Assembly: GCA_016712865.1 (NCBI GenBank)
Contig: JADJQH010000008.1
Location: forward strand, 248,001 to 312,000
Reading direction: 5' to 3'
DNA: 64,000 nt
Source of the DNA: Dokdonella sp.
Lineage (GTDB): Bacteria; Pseudomonadota; Gammaproteobacteria; Xanthomonadales; Rhodanobacteraceae
Shown here: positions 53,960 to 64,000 of the stretch, one piece after another
Numbering within the stretch: the stretch's first letter is position 1
Layout of the letters: each line of letters begins with the position of its first letter
Made by a program: the position numbers and the translations under genes
Notes under the pieces: model-generated
What the model was told of the DNA's origin: nothing
The model's database searches: none
Seen by the model: only the letters and a program-made list of their open reading frames with translations

Positions 53960-56374
53960 ATGTGGCTCCCCATCACTCTCGCCGTGCTCGTGTTTCTTGC
54001 GCTTGCCTTTCGCGGTCTCGGTCTGCTCGCCTGGACCGCATCGGCGGCGGTGATCCTGATCGGTTGGCGGCTGACGGGCGTTGCCATGCCGCTTGCGTTC
54101 ATGACCACGGCCGGCGCGCTGATTGCTCTTGCCGCCGTGTTCGGTATTCCGCTCATCCGGCGGCATCTGGTTTCGCGTTTCATCATGCCGATATTTGCCA
54201 AGGTCCTGCCGCGGCTTGGCGACACCGAGCGCGTGGCGCTGGAGGCCGGCACCGTGTGGTGGGATGCGGACCTGTTTTCCGGCATGCCCGAATGGCAGAA
54301 ATTGCTGGACTTCAAACCGCAGCCATTGAGCGCGGAGGAGCAAGCCTTTCTCGATGGACCGGTCAATGATTTCTGCCGCGCCATCGATGACTGGGAGGTT
54401 TACCAGCAGAGGGATCTTTCGCCCGAAGTCTGGGCACTGATCCGCAAGCACCGCCTGTTCGGCATGATCATCCCCAGGCAGTACGGAGGACTTGGCTTCT
54501 CCGCCATTGCCCAGTCGCGCATCATCACGCGCATCTCCAGTCGCTCGATCACTGCCGCCGTAACGGTGATGGTGCCGAACTCGCTCGGCCCCGGCGAACT
54601 GCTTCTGCACTATGGAAGCGAAGCACAAAAGCTGCGCTACCTGAAACGCCTGGCGGATGGCGAGGAAATTCCCTGCTTCGCACTCACCGGCCCGGAAGCC
54701 GGCTCGGATGCGGCGGCCACGCAATCCGAAGGCATCGTGGAAAAGCGCGTGATCGACGGCAAGGAAGTGCTCGGCCTGCGCTGCAACTGGAAAAAGCGCT
54801 ACATCACCCTGGCGCCCGTGGCGACCCTGATCGGGCTTGCCTTCCGCATCAAGGACCCGCACAAGCTGATCGGTGACGAGGAAGACCGCGGAATCACCTG
54901 CGCGTTGATACCGCGCAACACGCCGGGCGTGGAAATCGGCCTGCGTCACGATCCGATGGGCGTGCCTTTCCACAATGGGCCCATCGTCGGCCACGACGTA
55001 TGGATTCCCATGGAAGCCGTCATCGGCGAAATGGATGGAATCGGCAAGGGCTGGCGCATGCTGATGGAATCGCTGGCCGCCGGACGCTCGATCTCGCTGC
55101 CGGCCTTGAGCGTGGGCGCGGCGCAGATGGCAACGCGCATCTGCGGTGCCTATGCCACCGTGCGCGAACAGTTCGACACGCCCATCGGCCGCTTTGAAGG
55201 CATCGAGGAACCGCTCGCGCGCATTGCCGGCATGACCTACCTGATGACCGCCACGCGCACCCTGACCTGCGCCGCGCTGGATGCCGGCGAAAAGCCGGCG
55301 GTGATCGGTTCCATTGCCAAGGCCTATCTCACCGACAGCATGCGCCAGGTGGTTTCCGATGCCATGGATATCCGTGCCGGCAGCGCCATCCAGCGCGGTC
55401 CGCGCAATTCGCTCTCGCGCGCCTGGGACGCGGTGCCGATCGGCATCACCGTGGAAGGCGCCAACATCCTTACCCGCTCCATGATCATCTACGGACAAGG
55501 CGCGATCCGCTGCCATCCCTTCGTGCAAAAGGAAATCGATGCGATCGCCCACAAGGATCTCAAGGCGTTTGACCTGGCCATCTTCGGCCACGTCAATCTG
55601 ATCGTGACCCGCTCCGTGCGCGCGGTGCTGCTTGCGCTCACGGGTTCTCGCCTGGCCGGCGCACCGCGCACGGAAGACACCGCACGCTATTACCAGCACC
55701 TGTCGAGACTGTCGGCGGCGTTCACCATTCTTTCCGACACCGCCATGGGCACGCTCGGAGGATCACTGAAACGACGCGAGAAGATTTCCGGTCGCCTTGC
55801 CGATGCCTTGGCGTACCTTTTCCTCGCTTCGGCAGCGCTCAAGCGTTATCACGACGAAGCCAAGACCACGGCGAATCACGCGTTGGTGCGCTGGTCCGTG
55901 GAGCTGTGCCTGTATCGGACCCAGGAGGCCATACTCGGCGTTCTGGAAAACCTGCCGACCCGGCCCGCGGCGTGGCTGCTCGGTTGGCTCATCTTCCCGC
56001 TCGGCGCGCGCTTCCGGCCACCGGCGGATCGCATCGGCACGCGCGTGGCGCGCGACATTCTGGAAGACCGCCAGACCCGCCACGACCTCACTGCCGACGT
56101 GTTCATTCCTGCCGGCGACCAACCGGGGCTTGGCATGCTGGAAGCCGCGCTGGACAAGGCGGTGGCAGCGCTGCCAGTGGAAACCAAGCTGCGCGACGCG
56201 GTGCGTGCGGGAACCCTCGACCGTGCGCCCGGACACATGCTGGATGACCACGGACTCGCCGCCGGCGTCATCAGCCAGGAAGAATACGACCGGCTCAACG
56301 AAGCACGCGATCTGCGCGATGAAGTCGTGCAGGTCGATGCCTATGATCCCGAGCAGTTCAAGTCGATGCGCTAG
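53960..56374 (+). CDS. fadE: Acyl-CoA dehydrogenase FadE
   Basis: 804 residues, close to E. coli FadE (814). Two N-terminal membrane helices (about 1-65). The acyl-CoA dehydrogenase core follows with ALTGPEAGSDAA (FAD/substrate region), ITLAPVATLIGLAFR, SLPALSVGAAQ, RAGSAIQRGPRN and GANILTRSMIIYGQGAIRCHP. The FadE-specific C-terminal helical region is complete. It carries out the first oxidation of fatty-acid beta-oxidation. CATAAT at 53927-53932 may be the -10. The TAG stop opens another element-like repeat. Confidence 0.93.
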   Translation: MWLPITLAVLVFLALAFRGLGLLAWTASAAVILIGWRLTGVAMPLAFMTTAGALIALAAVFGIPLIRRHLVSRFIMPIFAKVLPRLGDTERVALEAGTVWWDADLFSGMPEWQKLLDFKPQPLSAEEQAFLDGPVNDFCRAIDDWEVYQQRDLSPEVWALIRKHRLFGMIIPRQYGGLGFSAIAQSRIITRISSRSITAAVTVMVPNSLGPGELLLHYGSEAQKLRYLKRLADGEEIPCFALTGPEAGSDAAATQSEGIVEKRVIDGKEVLGLRCNWKKRYITLAPVATLIGLAFRIKDPHKLIGDEEDRGITCALIPRNTPGVEIGLRHDPMGVPFHNGPIVGHDVWIPMEAVIGEMDGIGKGWRMLMESLAAGRSISLPALSVGAAQMATRICGAYATVREQFDTPIGRFEGIEEPLARIAGMTYLMTATRTLTCAALDAGEKPAVIGSIAKAYLTDSMRQVVSDAMDIRAGSAIQRGPRNSLSRAWDAVPIGITVEGANILTRSMIIYGQGAIRCHPFVQKEIDAIAHKDLKAFDLAIFGHVNLIVTRSVRAVLLALTGSRLAGAPRTEDTARYYQHLSRLSAAFTILSDTAMGTLGGSLKRREKISGRLADALAYLFLASAALKRYHDEAKTTANHALVRWSVELCLYRTQEAILGVLENLPTRPAAWLLGWLIFPLGARFRPPADRIGTRVARDILEDRQTRHDLTADVFIPAGDQPGLGMLEAALDKAVAALPVETKLRDAVRAGTLDRAPGHMLDDHGLAAGVISQEEYDRLNEARDLRDEVVQVDAYDPEQFKSMR

Positions 56375-56595
56375 AAAAACCCCGATCAACCGCCGACTAC
56401 GTCATTCCCGCGAAGGCGGACTGCGCAGGCAGGATGCCGGAGCGAACATCGGCATAGCCGATGGCCCAACGGGCAAGCCGCAGGAGCGGCGAGTCAATCC
56501 AGTGCCTCCTGGCAAGCAACTGAAAAGCGAAGGCTCTGGATCCCGGATATCGCTTTGCGATTCCGGGATGACAAGCGAATCATGAGTTTCCGAGG
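56371..56595. repeat. Repeat tract between fadE and the isomerase gene
   Basis: Begins ctagaaaaaccccgatcaac in the fadE stop and ends near gaatcatgagtttccgag, loosely inverted. The interior has a cattcccgcgaaggcgg and gattccgggatgac repeat pair, common REP sequences. The end overlaps the GAGGA ribosome binding site of the next gene. Confidence 0.45.
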
Positions 56596-56601
56596 AAAAC
56601 C

Positions 56602-57231
56602 GTGCCTCCGATCTGGTATTTCGATTTCATCTCGCCGTTCGCCTTCCTGCAATTGCCGCGCGTGCGTGCGCTTGCCGGGCGCTGGGCCATCCAGCCGCGC
56701 CCGATCCTGTTCGGCGCGGTGTTGGCACATCACCGGCAACTTGGTCCTGCGGAAATCAAAGGCAAGCGCGAATTCACCTATCGCATGGTGCAGTGGACGG
56801 CCGATGCGTCCGGCGTCGAACTCAAGTTCCCGCCGGCCCATCCGTTCAACCCCATCGCCGCCTTGCGCCTCTGCATCGCCGCTGGTTCAGGCTGGCAAGC
56901 GGTCGATGCGATTTTTGCGCACATCTGGAAACATGGATTGGCGGGCGACAGCGCCGAATCCCTGGCGGCGTTGTCTGCACCCCTGGGTATCGCCGACATT
57001 GAGCACGCAATTGCCTCGGCCTCGGTCAAGGAGGAGTTGCGCGCCAATACCGAAGAAGCCATTGCCAGCGGCGTATTCGGCGTACCCACGCTCAAGCTCG
57101 GCGATGAGCTGTTCTGGGGCAACGATGCAACGCCCATGGCCGAATGCTTCCTTGAGAACCCGGCCGTATTCAGCGAAGGCGAATACGCGCGCATTTGCGC
57201 ATTGCCGGTTGGCGTGAAGCGAAAAATCTGA
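56602..57231 (+). CDS. DsbA-family 2-hydroxychromene-2-carboxylate isomerase-like protein
   Basis: 209 residues. N-terminal YFDFISPFAF has the S-P pattern that replaces CxxC in kappa-class GST/HCCA isomerases (likely active S11). Later AAxRLCIAAG and the cis-Pro GVFGVPTLKLGDELFWGND fit the family. Known members isomerise naphthalene-pathway intermediates using glutathione; no aromatic pathway is nearby, so the true substrate is open. GTG 56602 follows GAGGA (56592-56596). Confidence 0.85.
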   Translation: MPPIWYFDFISPFAFLQLPRVRALAGRWAIQPRPILFGAVLAHHRQLGPAEIKGKREFTYRMVQWTADASGVELKFPPAHPFNPIAALRLCIAAGSGWQAVDAIFAHIWKHGLAGDSAESLAALSAPLGIADIEHAIASASVKEELRANTEEAIASGVFGVPTLKLGDELFWGNDATPMAECFLENPAVFSEGEYARICALPVGVKRKI

Positions 57232-58821
<1,590 letters not shown>

Positions 58822-58921
58822 TGCGGTTTTCGATCGGAGAAACCCGAGTCGTTGACCGATCAGAAGCAAGCCATCCCATCCACATCAAGATGGGTATTCC
58901 CCCAACCTGAAGGAGATTTCC

Positions 58922-59320
58922 ATGGCAGCCCCAGTCATTTCCGGTGACGGCATTTTCTCGCATGTGTTCATTGGCGCTTCCGACGTACAGAAATCCGCTG
59001 CGTTCTACGACGCCGCATTGGGTGCGCTCGGCATCAAGAACCTCGGTCCATTCGGCAGTGCGGCCGTGTTGTATGGGCGGGACAAACCGGCCTTGCTGGT
59101 GGGTCGCCCCGGCAATGGCCAGGCGCCTTCGAGCAATGGCGTGACCCTGGGATTCGCCGCGAGCACTCCTGCCGAAGTGGATGCATTCCATGCGGCGGGC
59201 GTTGCTGCTGGCGGCAGCGATGAGGGCAAGCCCGGCCCGCGCAGCCATTTGCCCGGGGCTTATGCCGCCTATCTGCGTGATCCGGCCGGCAACAAGGTTT
59301 GCGCCTATACCTTCGTCTGA
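58922..59320 (+). CDS. VOC-superfamily (glyoxalase-like) protein
   Basis: 132 residues in two beta-alpha-beta-beta-beta halves: HVFIGASDVQKSAAFYDAALGALG and the closing AAYLRDPAGNKVCAYTFV. AAGGAGA lies before the ATG. Members bind metals for dioxygenase, lyase or resistance functions; this subtype is often placed beside frmA and may act on glutathione adducts (inference). Confidence 0.85.
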   Translation: MAAPVISGDGIFSHVFIGASDVQKSAAFYDAALGALGIKNLGPFGSAAVLYGRDKPALLVGRPGNGQAPSSNGVTLGFAASTPAEVDAFHAAGVAAGGSDEGKPGPRSHLPGAYAAYLRDPAGNKVCAYTFV

Positions 59321-59559
59321 GCGCAGTCCTGCATTGGAGTCGGATTCCGGAGCGAGAACGCTGGAACCCGATTCCTTGCCGTCAGTGGATCCAGTCATGC
59401 CGATGATCTCCTGCAACGGGTGATTGCAATATCCCGAACAGTTTGGGCATTCTCGCCTGCGTCCATTGCGCGGTGCCTCGTGCCGACCGCGCAGGTTGCA
59501 CGCATGATGCGCCCGCAGGCACGGGCATTTGAATTGTGATTGAACGGAGCATTTCCCCG

Positions 59560-60129
59560 ATGATGTTGAAGCTGGCCATCCTCGCGACCGGTCTTGTTTG
59601 CGCCGCCCAGGTCGGGGCAACGGAGATCCCGCTGAAGAATGCGGATTTCGAACAGGCGATCAAGGGTCCGCGTATTCCGGGTTGGTCGCGGACGCAACAC
59701 GCGGGCGTGGGTGCCTATGAAGTCAGCAGCGATACGGCGAGTTTTTCGCAGGGCAAGCAAAGCCTGCGCATGCGTCGCACCACCGAACAGGTGTATGGCT
59801 TGATCATGCAACGAGTCGAGAGCGACTCCCTCGCGGGAAAGCAGGTCGAGCTGGTGGCATCGCTCAAGACCGCCAAGGTCGGCAAGAAGGGCTGGGTCAT
59901 GCTGCTCAATTTCAAGAATCACAACAACGTGATTGACCAGGTGCGCGCAGCGCCGCTTGTCGGCAACACCAAATGGAAGGACGTCACCATCCGCAAACTC
60001 GCGCCACCCAATACGACGGCGATAGAAGTCGGCTTCATGCTGCTTGATGGCGGCACCGGATGGATCGACAACGTCCGCTTGCGCACCGTCGATGAAGCCG
60101 CGAAGGACGCCAAGGCGGGCAAGAAGTAG
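59560..60129 (+). CDS. Exported carbohydrate-binding-like (jelly-roll) protein
   Basis: 189 residues. A signal peptide (ending AQVGA) is followed by one galactose-binding-like beta-sandwich: LKNADFEQAIKGPRIPGWS, GKQSLRMRR, DGGTGWIDNVRL. That pattern (xNxxFE...GW...G..S...W.DNV) is typical of CBM-type domains. A short charged tail follows. Start ATG 59560 is preferred to GTG 59536 by ACGGAG spacing and signal-peptide form. Ligand unknown. Confidence 0.75.
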   Translation: MMLKLAILATGLVCAAQVGATEIPLKNADFEQAIKGPRIPGWSRTQHAGVGAYEVSSDTASFSQGKQSLRMRRTTEQVYGLIMQRVESDSLAGKQVELVASLKTAKVGKKGWVMLLNFKNHNNVIDQVRAAPLVGNTKWKDVTIRKLAPPNTTAIEVGFMLLDGGTGWIDNVRLRTVDEAAKDAKAGKK

Positions 60130-60204
60130 CCGGCCGCCGACAAACAGCAATCGTTGCCGTGAGCGCCTGGGATGGCTCAAGGGGGGCTCCGGACGACACG
60201 GCCA

Positions 60205-60570
60205 GGTCCGTTCATGGTTCGACTGGCTCACCACGAACGGAGTAGGGGAAGCTCACCTCGAACGGAGTAGGGGAAGCTCACCACAAACGGAGTAGGGGAA
60301 ACTCACCACGGACGGGATGGTGGGTTCACCATGGACGGAACACATTGGCGCAGCCTGGATGCAGCGCAGCGGAATCCGGGAAAGCATCCGGCGCGAGTCC
60401 GTTCATGGTTCGACTGGCTCACCACGAACGGAGTAGGGGAAGCTCACCACGAACTGCATGGTGGGCTCGCCACGAACGGGATGGTTGGTTCACCGCGAAC
60501 GGAGTAGGGGAAGCTCACCACGGGCGGAGTAGGGGAAGCTCACCACGAACGGGATGGTGAGCTCAGTACA
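60205..60570. repeat. Array of accacgaacgg / gaagctcacc palindromic repeats
   Basis: Most of the gap 60130-60722. About a dozen variants of ctcaccacgaacggagtagg occur in irregular tandem, twice led by gttcatggttcgactggctc. One divergent family member lies upstream of trpS (27258-27345). Non-coding. From 60571 to 60722 there is nothing but a possible -10 (TACACT, 60690-60695) for the next gene. Confidence 0.8.
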
Positions 60571-60722
60571 GACGGATTTCAGGAACTTGCCACATACGGC
60601 ATGCGGGCTGACCGGGGTGCGGCAGGGGCGGTCGATCTGGCCCTTTCGGTGTGCGGATTCCGTTTACCCAATCGGAAGCCGGTGTTGCCATACACTGGCC
60701 GCATTCAATCGGGGGTTACATC

Positions 60723-62660
60723 ATGTTGCAGTCGCTGCGAATGGCGTTCGTGTTTCTTGCTGCCCTTGTTGCCTCATCCGTCTCGGCGGCCTGGCGTGCC
60801 GAAGGTCCGGCACTTGGCAATGTGTCGCGCATCGCGGTGGCGCCATCGAAACCCGATGTCGTGTACGCCGCAACTTCGGGAGGCGGGGTCTGGCGCAGCG
60901 ATGATGGTGGCGATTCCTGGAGCCTGCCCGGCGACGGGATGACCAGCCGCAACGTGGAATGGATCGTGGTCGATCCGAGTGATGCCACTTCGGTGTGGGC
61001 TGGTTCCGGCGGCATTTGGCGTTCCACCGATTCAGGGGTGACCTGGAAAATGCTTTCCGGTTCGTATCCCGGCGGGCTGTTGCGACCGGTGGGCTACCCG
61101 GTGGCGTTTGCGCCCACGCAGCCAAAAACGATTTTCCTGCCCTCCACCAACCTGCACTATCGCTCGGATGATGGCGGCAAGACCTGGCGCGACTTTCGCG
61201 TACCCAACCAGGATGCCTATGTCATGGCGGTTGATCCGGGCAATCCGAAAATCGTCTACGCCGGTGGGCGTGGCGATTCGCTCAATCTCTCGCGCTCGAC
61301 CGACGGCGGCAAGACCTGGCGGCAGACCGGCATCGGACTCGGCAAGACCAGCCTGAAAACCCTGTTGATCGATCCCAGGCGCACGAGCACCTTGTACGCG
61401 GCAGGCGGGGTGTTCACGTCGGTATTCAAGAGCACGGATTCCGGCGACAACTGGAGCGAGCTGAAACTTCCGGTCGGCGGCACCAGTGACCTCTACGAAC
61501 TGTCGATGGATCCGGTCAACGGCACTACGCTGTGGGCGGCCACCGAAGATGGATTGCTGGTCAGCCGCGACGGCGGCGAAAGCTGGCAGCAGTCGGACCG
61601 TGGCACGGGCAATTATCTGGCCAAGTCGGTTGCATTCGATCCGCGCAACAGCGAGCACCTGATAGCCGCAACCGGCGGGACCGGCGTCTACGCCAGCGTC
61701 GATGGCGGCGATTCGTGGTCGCAGTCCTCGCGTGGCATGTCGGGTGGCAGCGTGAAGCAGATCTGGGGCGCTCCGGGCAATCCACTGCTCCATGTGCAGA
61801 TGTCGGTGGGCCTGTTCAGCGTCGATGGCGAAGGGCCGTGGGCGGAAGTCGTGGAGCCGTTTGCAAGCGGCCGGTCCGCCGAGTTGAACGGCATCCTGTT
61901 CGAGTCCGCGGCAGGGCAGATTGCTTATGCGTTCAACGGCGGCAATGCCTATTGGCGATCCACCGATGGCGGCAAGCGTTGGCAGGTGATCGCGCAGAAG
62001 GAGCCTTCCATGCGCGACATGATGAAGGGCAGGCTGGAGCAGGCTCAGTTCTCCAGCCTGGCGCAGGATCGCGGCAATCCGAAGATGCTCTACGCAGGCT
62101 CCCGGTCCAATGATGAGCCAGGCGGTGCCATCTACAAGACCATCAACGCCGGAAAATCCTGGGCGCCCTCAGGCAATGGCTTGCCCAGCGAGACCGTCAA
62201 CATGCTGCGTGCCGGTGCGCCTGGAAACGTGCTCGCCGTGGTCGACAATCGCACGCTTCATTTCACAGTGAATGCGGGCGAGTCCTGGACTGCCGCTACC
62301 GGATTGCCGGCCGCGAAGATTCACGGTGTCGTGGTGGATGAAAACGATCCCTCGCGCGCATTTGCGGCAACCGAGAAGGGCTTGTTCCGCAGCACCGATT
62401 CCGGGGCGAATTGGTCCCGCACCGCCACTGGATTGGAAGACGAGGAAATCACCTCGGTCGTGATCGATCCGGCCAACAGCGCCATTTTTGCTGGTGGTTT
62501 CCATGGCGTGTTCCGCAGCGCGGATGGTGGCGCAAGCTTCCAGCCCATGCGCGAAGGCCTCAGCAACCAGGATGTGCGTGCACTGGCGATAGCCGGTGAT
62601 CCCGGGCGGCTGTGGGCCGGCACCAATGGCGGTGGCGTGTACTCGACCGAGATACCTTAG
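60723..62660 (+). CDS. Exported BNR/Asp-box (sortilin-like) beta-propeller protein
   Basis: 645 residues. Signal peptide ends SSVSAA. At least eight Asp-box motifs of the form S-x-D-G-G-x-S/T-W are spread along the chain (RSDDGGDSW, RSTDSGVTW, RSDDGGKTW, RSTDGGKTW, KSTDSGDNW, VSRDGGESW, ASVDGGDSW, RSTDSGANW). This gives one or two six- to ten-bladed propellers, as in VPS10/sortilin-like and photosystem-assembly-like proteins. No catalytic sialidase residues are evident. Function unknown; no C-terminal tag. The stop is followed at once by a gggctgttgaaaaac repeat. Confidence 0.85.
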   Translation: MLQSLRMAFVFLAALVASSVSAAWRAEGPALGNVSRIAVAPSKPDVVYAATSGGGVWRSDDGGDSWSLPGDGMTSRNVEWIVVDPSDATSVWAGSGGIWRSTDSGVTWKMLSGSYPGGLLRPVGYPVAFAPTQPKTIFLPSTNLHYRSDDGGKTWRDFRVPNQDAYVMAVDPGNPKIVYAGGRGDSLNLSRSTDGGKTWRQTGIGLGKTSLKTLLIDPRRTSTLYAAGGVFTSVFKSTDSGDNWSELKLPVGGTSDLYELSMDPVNGTTLWAATEDGLLVSRDGGESWQQSDRGTGNYLAKSVAFDPRNSEHLIAATGGTGVYASVDGGDSWSQSSRGMSGGSVKQIWGAPGNPLLHVQMSVGLFSVDGEGPWAEVVEPFASGRSAELNGILFESAAGQIAYAFNGGNAYWRSTDGGKRWQVIAQKEPSMRDMMKGRLEQAQFSSLAQDRGNPKMLYAGSRSNDEPGGAIYKTINAGKSWAPSGNGLPSETVNMLRAGAPGNVLAVVDNRTLHFTVNAGESWTAATGLPAAKIHGVVVDENDPSRAFAATEKGLFRSTDSGANWSRTATGLEDEEITSVVIDPANSAIFAGGFHGVFRSADGGASFQPMREGLSNQDVRALAIAGDPGRLWAGTNGGGVYSTEIP

Positions 62661-62734
62661 CGGGCTGTTGAAAAACGACCTGCGTTGCCAATGCATCGTT
62701 GGTAGCAGGCACGAGTCGTTCAATTTCACCGCCA

Positions 62735-63022
62735 CAAGTAGAGCCGAGCTCGCTCGGTTGTGTTTCTTGAATGGTGAGCCGAGCTTGCTCGGCTGTATTT
62801 CTTCAATGTAGAGCCGAGCTTGCTCGGCTGCGAGCAAGCGACAACAGTCAAGCGGAGCAAGCTCCGCTCTACGTGAGGAGATTTGCGGCAGAAGCGAGCT
62901 TGCTCGGCTGTATTTCTTCAATGTAGAGCCGAGCTTGCTCGGCTGTATTTCTTCAATGTAGAGCCGAGCTTGCTCGGCTGCGAGCAAGCGACAACGGTCA
63001 AGCGGAGCAAGCTCCGCTCTAC
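62735..63022. repeat. REP array with a tandemly duplicated block
   Basis: Fills the gap 62661-63072. At least seven gagccgagcttgctcggct palindromes; a 63-bp block (gtagagccgagcttgctcgg ... aagcggagcaagctccgctc) occurs at 62810-62872 and again at 62957-63020 with one or two changes. Same family as 29891-30045. Confidence 0.85.
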
Positions 63023-63072
63023 CCGAGGAGATTTGGAGTGAATGGATTCAGCACATGAACCGGGAGGCAATC

Positions 63073-64000
63073 ATGCAAAGACAATCGTTCCGGATGATTT
63101 GGGTGTTGCTTCTGCAACTGACCCTGGCGGGAGCGGCGCTCGCCAGCTTGCCGGAGATCGAGGATGCCGAACGCGCCATTGCCGCGGGTCAGGTGGACCC
63201 CGAGCGCGACATCCGGCCTCTGCTGGATGCGCTGGCCACCTCGGATTCGGTGGATGAAAAGCGCGAGCTGGTGAATGCGATTGCCGATCTTGGCGAGGCC
63301 GACGGCGAGGCACCCAACGCGGTCAAGAAATTCCTCGGCGAAAACGCACCGGCGGTACTGTTGGATGTCATTGAACACGGCGCCAACAATTTCCTGCAAG
63401 GCGATGCGGTCCACGCCTTGCGTGGTATGAACGTGCCGCGTTCGGTTCTGGTGGAGGCGGCGGACATTGCCGAGGCGTCGTCCGATTCCTACGTGCAGAG
63501 CCGTGGCGAGATCCTGCGCAACTACATCCGTGGTCTGCCCGAGGAATCCGCGCAGGCAAGCATTCGACCGGCGGATGCGAGCAAGGCCGAGTCGGGCACT
63601 GCCTATCTCGACAAGCGCGGCATCACGATTTCGACGCAGGCCTTGCGCGATGCCGCGCTGCGCGCCGATCCTCAGGCCGTGAAGGCGTTGCTGGATGCGG
63701 GTGTTCCGGTTGACACCGGTGCCACCGACTTGAACCAGACGCCGATCTACTTCGCCGTCGGCGTGGGCTGCCACAGCCAGGGCGAGGAAACTGACTGGCT
63801 GATTGAAACCATCCAGTTGCTGGTGCGCGCAGGCGCCGACGTCTCGCGTGTCGACGGCAACCGCAACACGGTGCTGATGAGCGCCGCGCAGTATTGCGGC
63901 GCACGCACCATCAATGCCCTGGTTGCCGGTGGCGCCAGGATCGACGTGCGCAATGGCTCGGGGGTCACGCCGCTGGCGATGGCCCTGATCATGAGCCGCT
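63073..64000 (+). CDS. Exported ankyrin-repeat protein, C-terminus outside window
   Basis: 309 codons without a stop up to the window end. GGGAGG (63062-63067) precedes ATG 63073 at 5 nt. Signal peptide (RMIWVLLLQLTLAGAALA). Residues about 25-180 are an alpha-helical, acidic region. From about 190, ankyrin repeats appear: DAALRADPQAVKALLDAGV, TPIYFAV ... TIQLLVRAGADVSRVDGN, TVLMSAAQYCGARTINALVA, GARIDVRNGSGVTPLAMAL. Periplasmic or secreted ankyrin proteins serve protein binding; partner unknown. Confidence 0.85.
   Translation, partial: MQRQSFRMIWVLLLQLTLAGAALASLPEIEDAERAIAAGQVDPERDIRPLLDALATSDSVDEKRELVNAIADLGEADGEAPNAVKKFLGENAPAVLLDVIEHGANNFLQGDAVHALRGMNVPRSVLVEAADIAEASSDSYVQSRGEILRNYIRGLPEESAQASIRPADASKAESGTAYLDKRGITISTQALRDAALRADPQAVKALLDAGVPVDTGATDLNQTPIYFAVGVGCHSQGEETDWLIETIQLLVRAGADVSRVDGNRNTVLMSAAQYCGARTINALVAGGARIDVRNGSGVTPLAMALIMSR

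Noticed and set aside
53855-55699. 614-codon minus-strand frame
   Set aside because: Antisense to fadE, low-complexity His/Arg/Gly composition.

Overview
The window reads as an ordinary high-GC chromosomal stretch of a gammaproteobacterium, most likely of the order Lysobacterales (Xanthomonadales) and perhaps close to Rhodanobacteraceae/Dokdonella. This placement is inference. It rests on the rhlB / trxA-rho gene order, gspC-gspD-gspE type II secretion genes, a glutaredoxin-rhodanese fusion, a long TrpS, several families of palindromic intergenic repeats, and many secreted proteins ending in a D-x-I-F-x-D-G-F-E motif. No search was run; every name comes from reading motifs.

Layout. 1-65: start of dtd, minus strand. 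213-4224: two exported beta-helix proteins. 4345-4705: inverted-repeat-bounded element. 4771-8485: Ser/Thr kinase with a long tail, then a lipid A type acyltransferase. 8793-13127: rho and trxA (minus) divergent from rhlB (plus). 13181-17793: gspC, gspD, gspE, with no further T2SS genes after them. 17791-18071: two repeat elements. 18202-22397: DUF937 protein, Hpt protein, arginase, PAS-GGDEF protein. 22581-27165 (minus): two metzincin proteases and an unknown periplasmic protein. 27420-29850: trpS and a secreted esterase. 29852-32338: a small cassette between 25-bp direct repeats, holding a third metzincin and a small surface protein. 32467-36058: dusB, DedA, ribokinase, methyltransferase. 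36095-36994: exact 218-bp tandem array. 37039-45349 (minus): aceE, maeB, a Kelch protein, a DUF1704 protein. 45420-45580: extreme poly-G. 45655-47879 (minus): rsgA and an RND adaptor. 48112-53705: alaA, SGNH hydrolase, OmpA-like protein, Grx fusion, lipoprotein. 53960-63072: fadE, DsbA-family isomerase, frmA, VOC protein, an exported protein, a BNR-repeat protein and repeat arrays. 63073-64000: ankyrin protein cut by the window end.

How parts fit. Three metzincins, an esterase and two beta-helix proteins all have signal peptides and could be T2SS clients; six of them carry a shared nine-residue motif, nearly always at the C-terminus. This recurrent tag is the best candidate for something undescribed. 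The second theme is repeat biology: elements bounded by related inverted repeats repeatedly begin inside the stop codon of a gene (gspE, aceE, fadE, the 53367 lipoprotein, and the GGDEF gene for a second family), and a simple repeat has entered the coding sequence of aceE in frame. No tRNA, rRNA, CRISPR array, integrase or transposase gene was seen.
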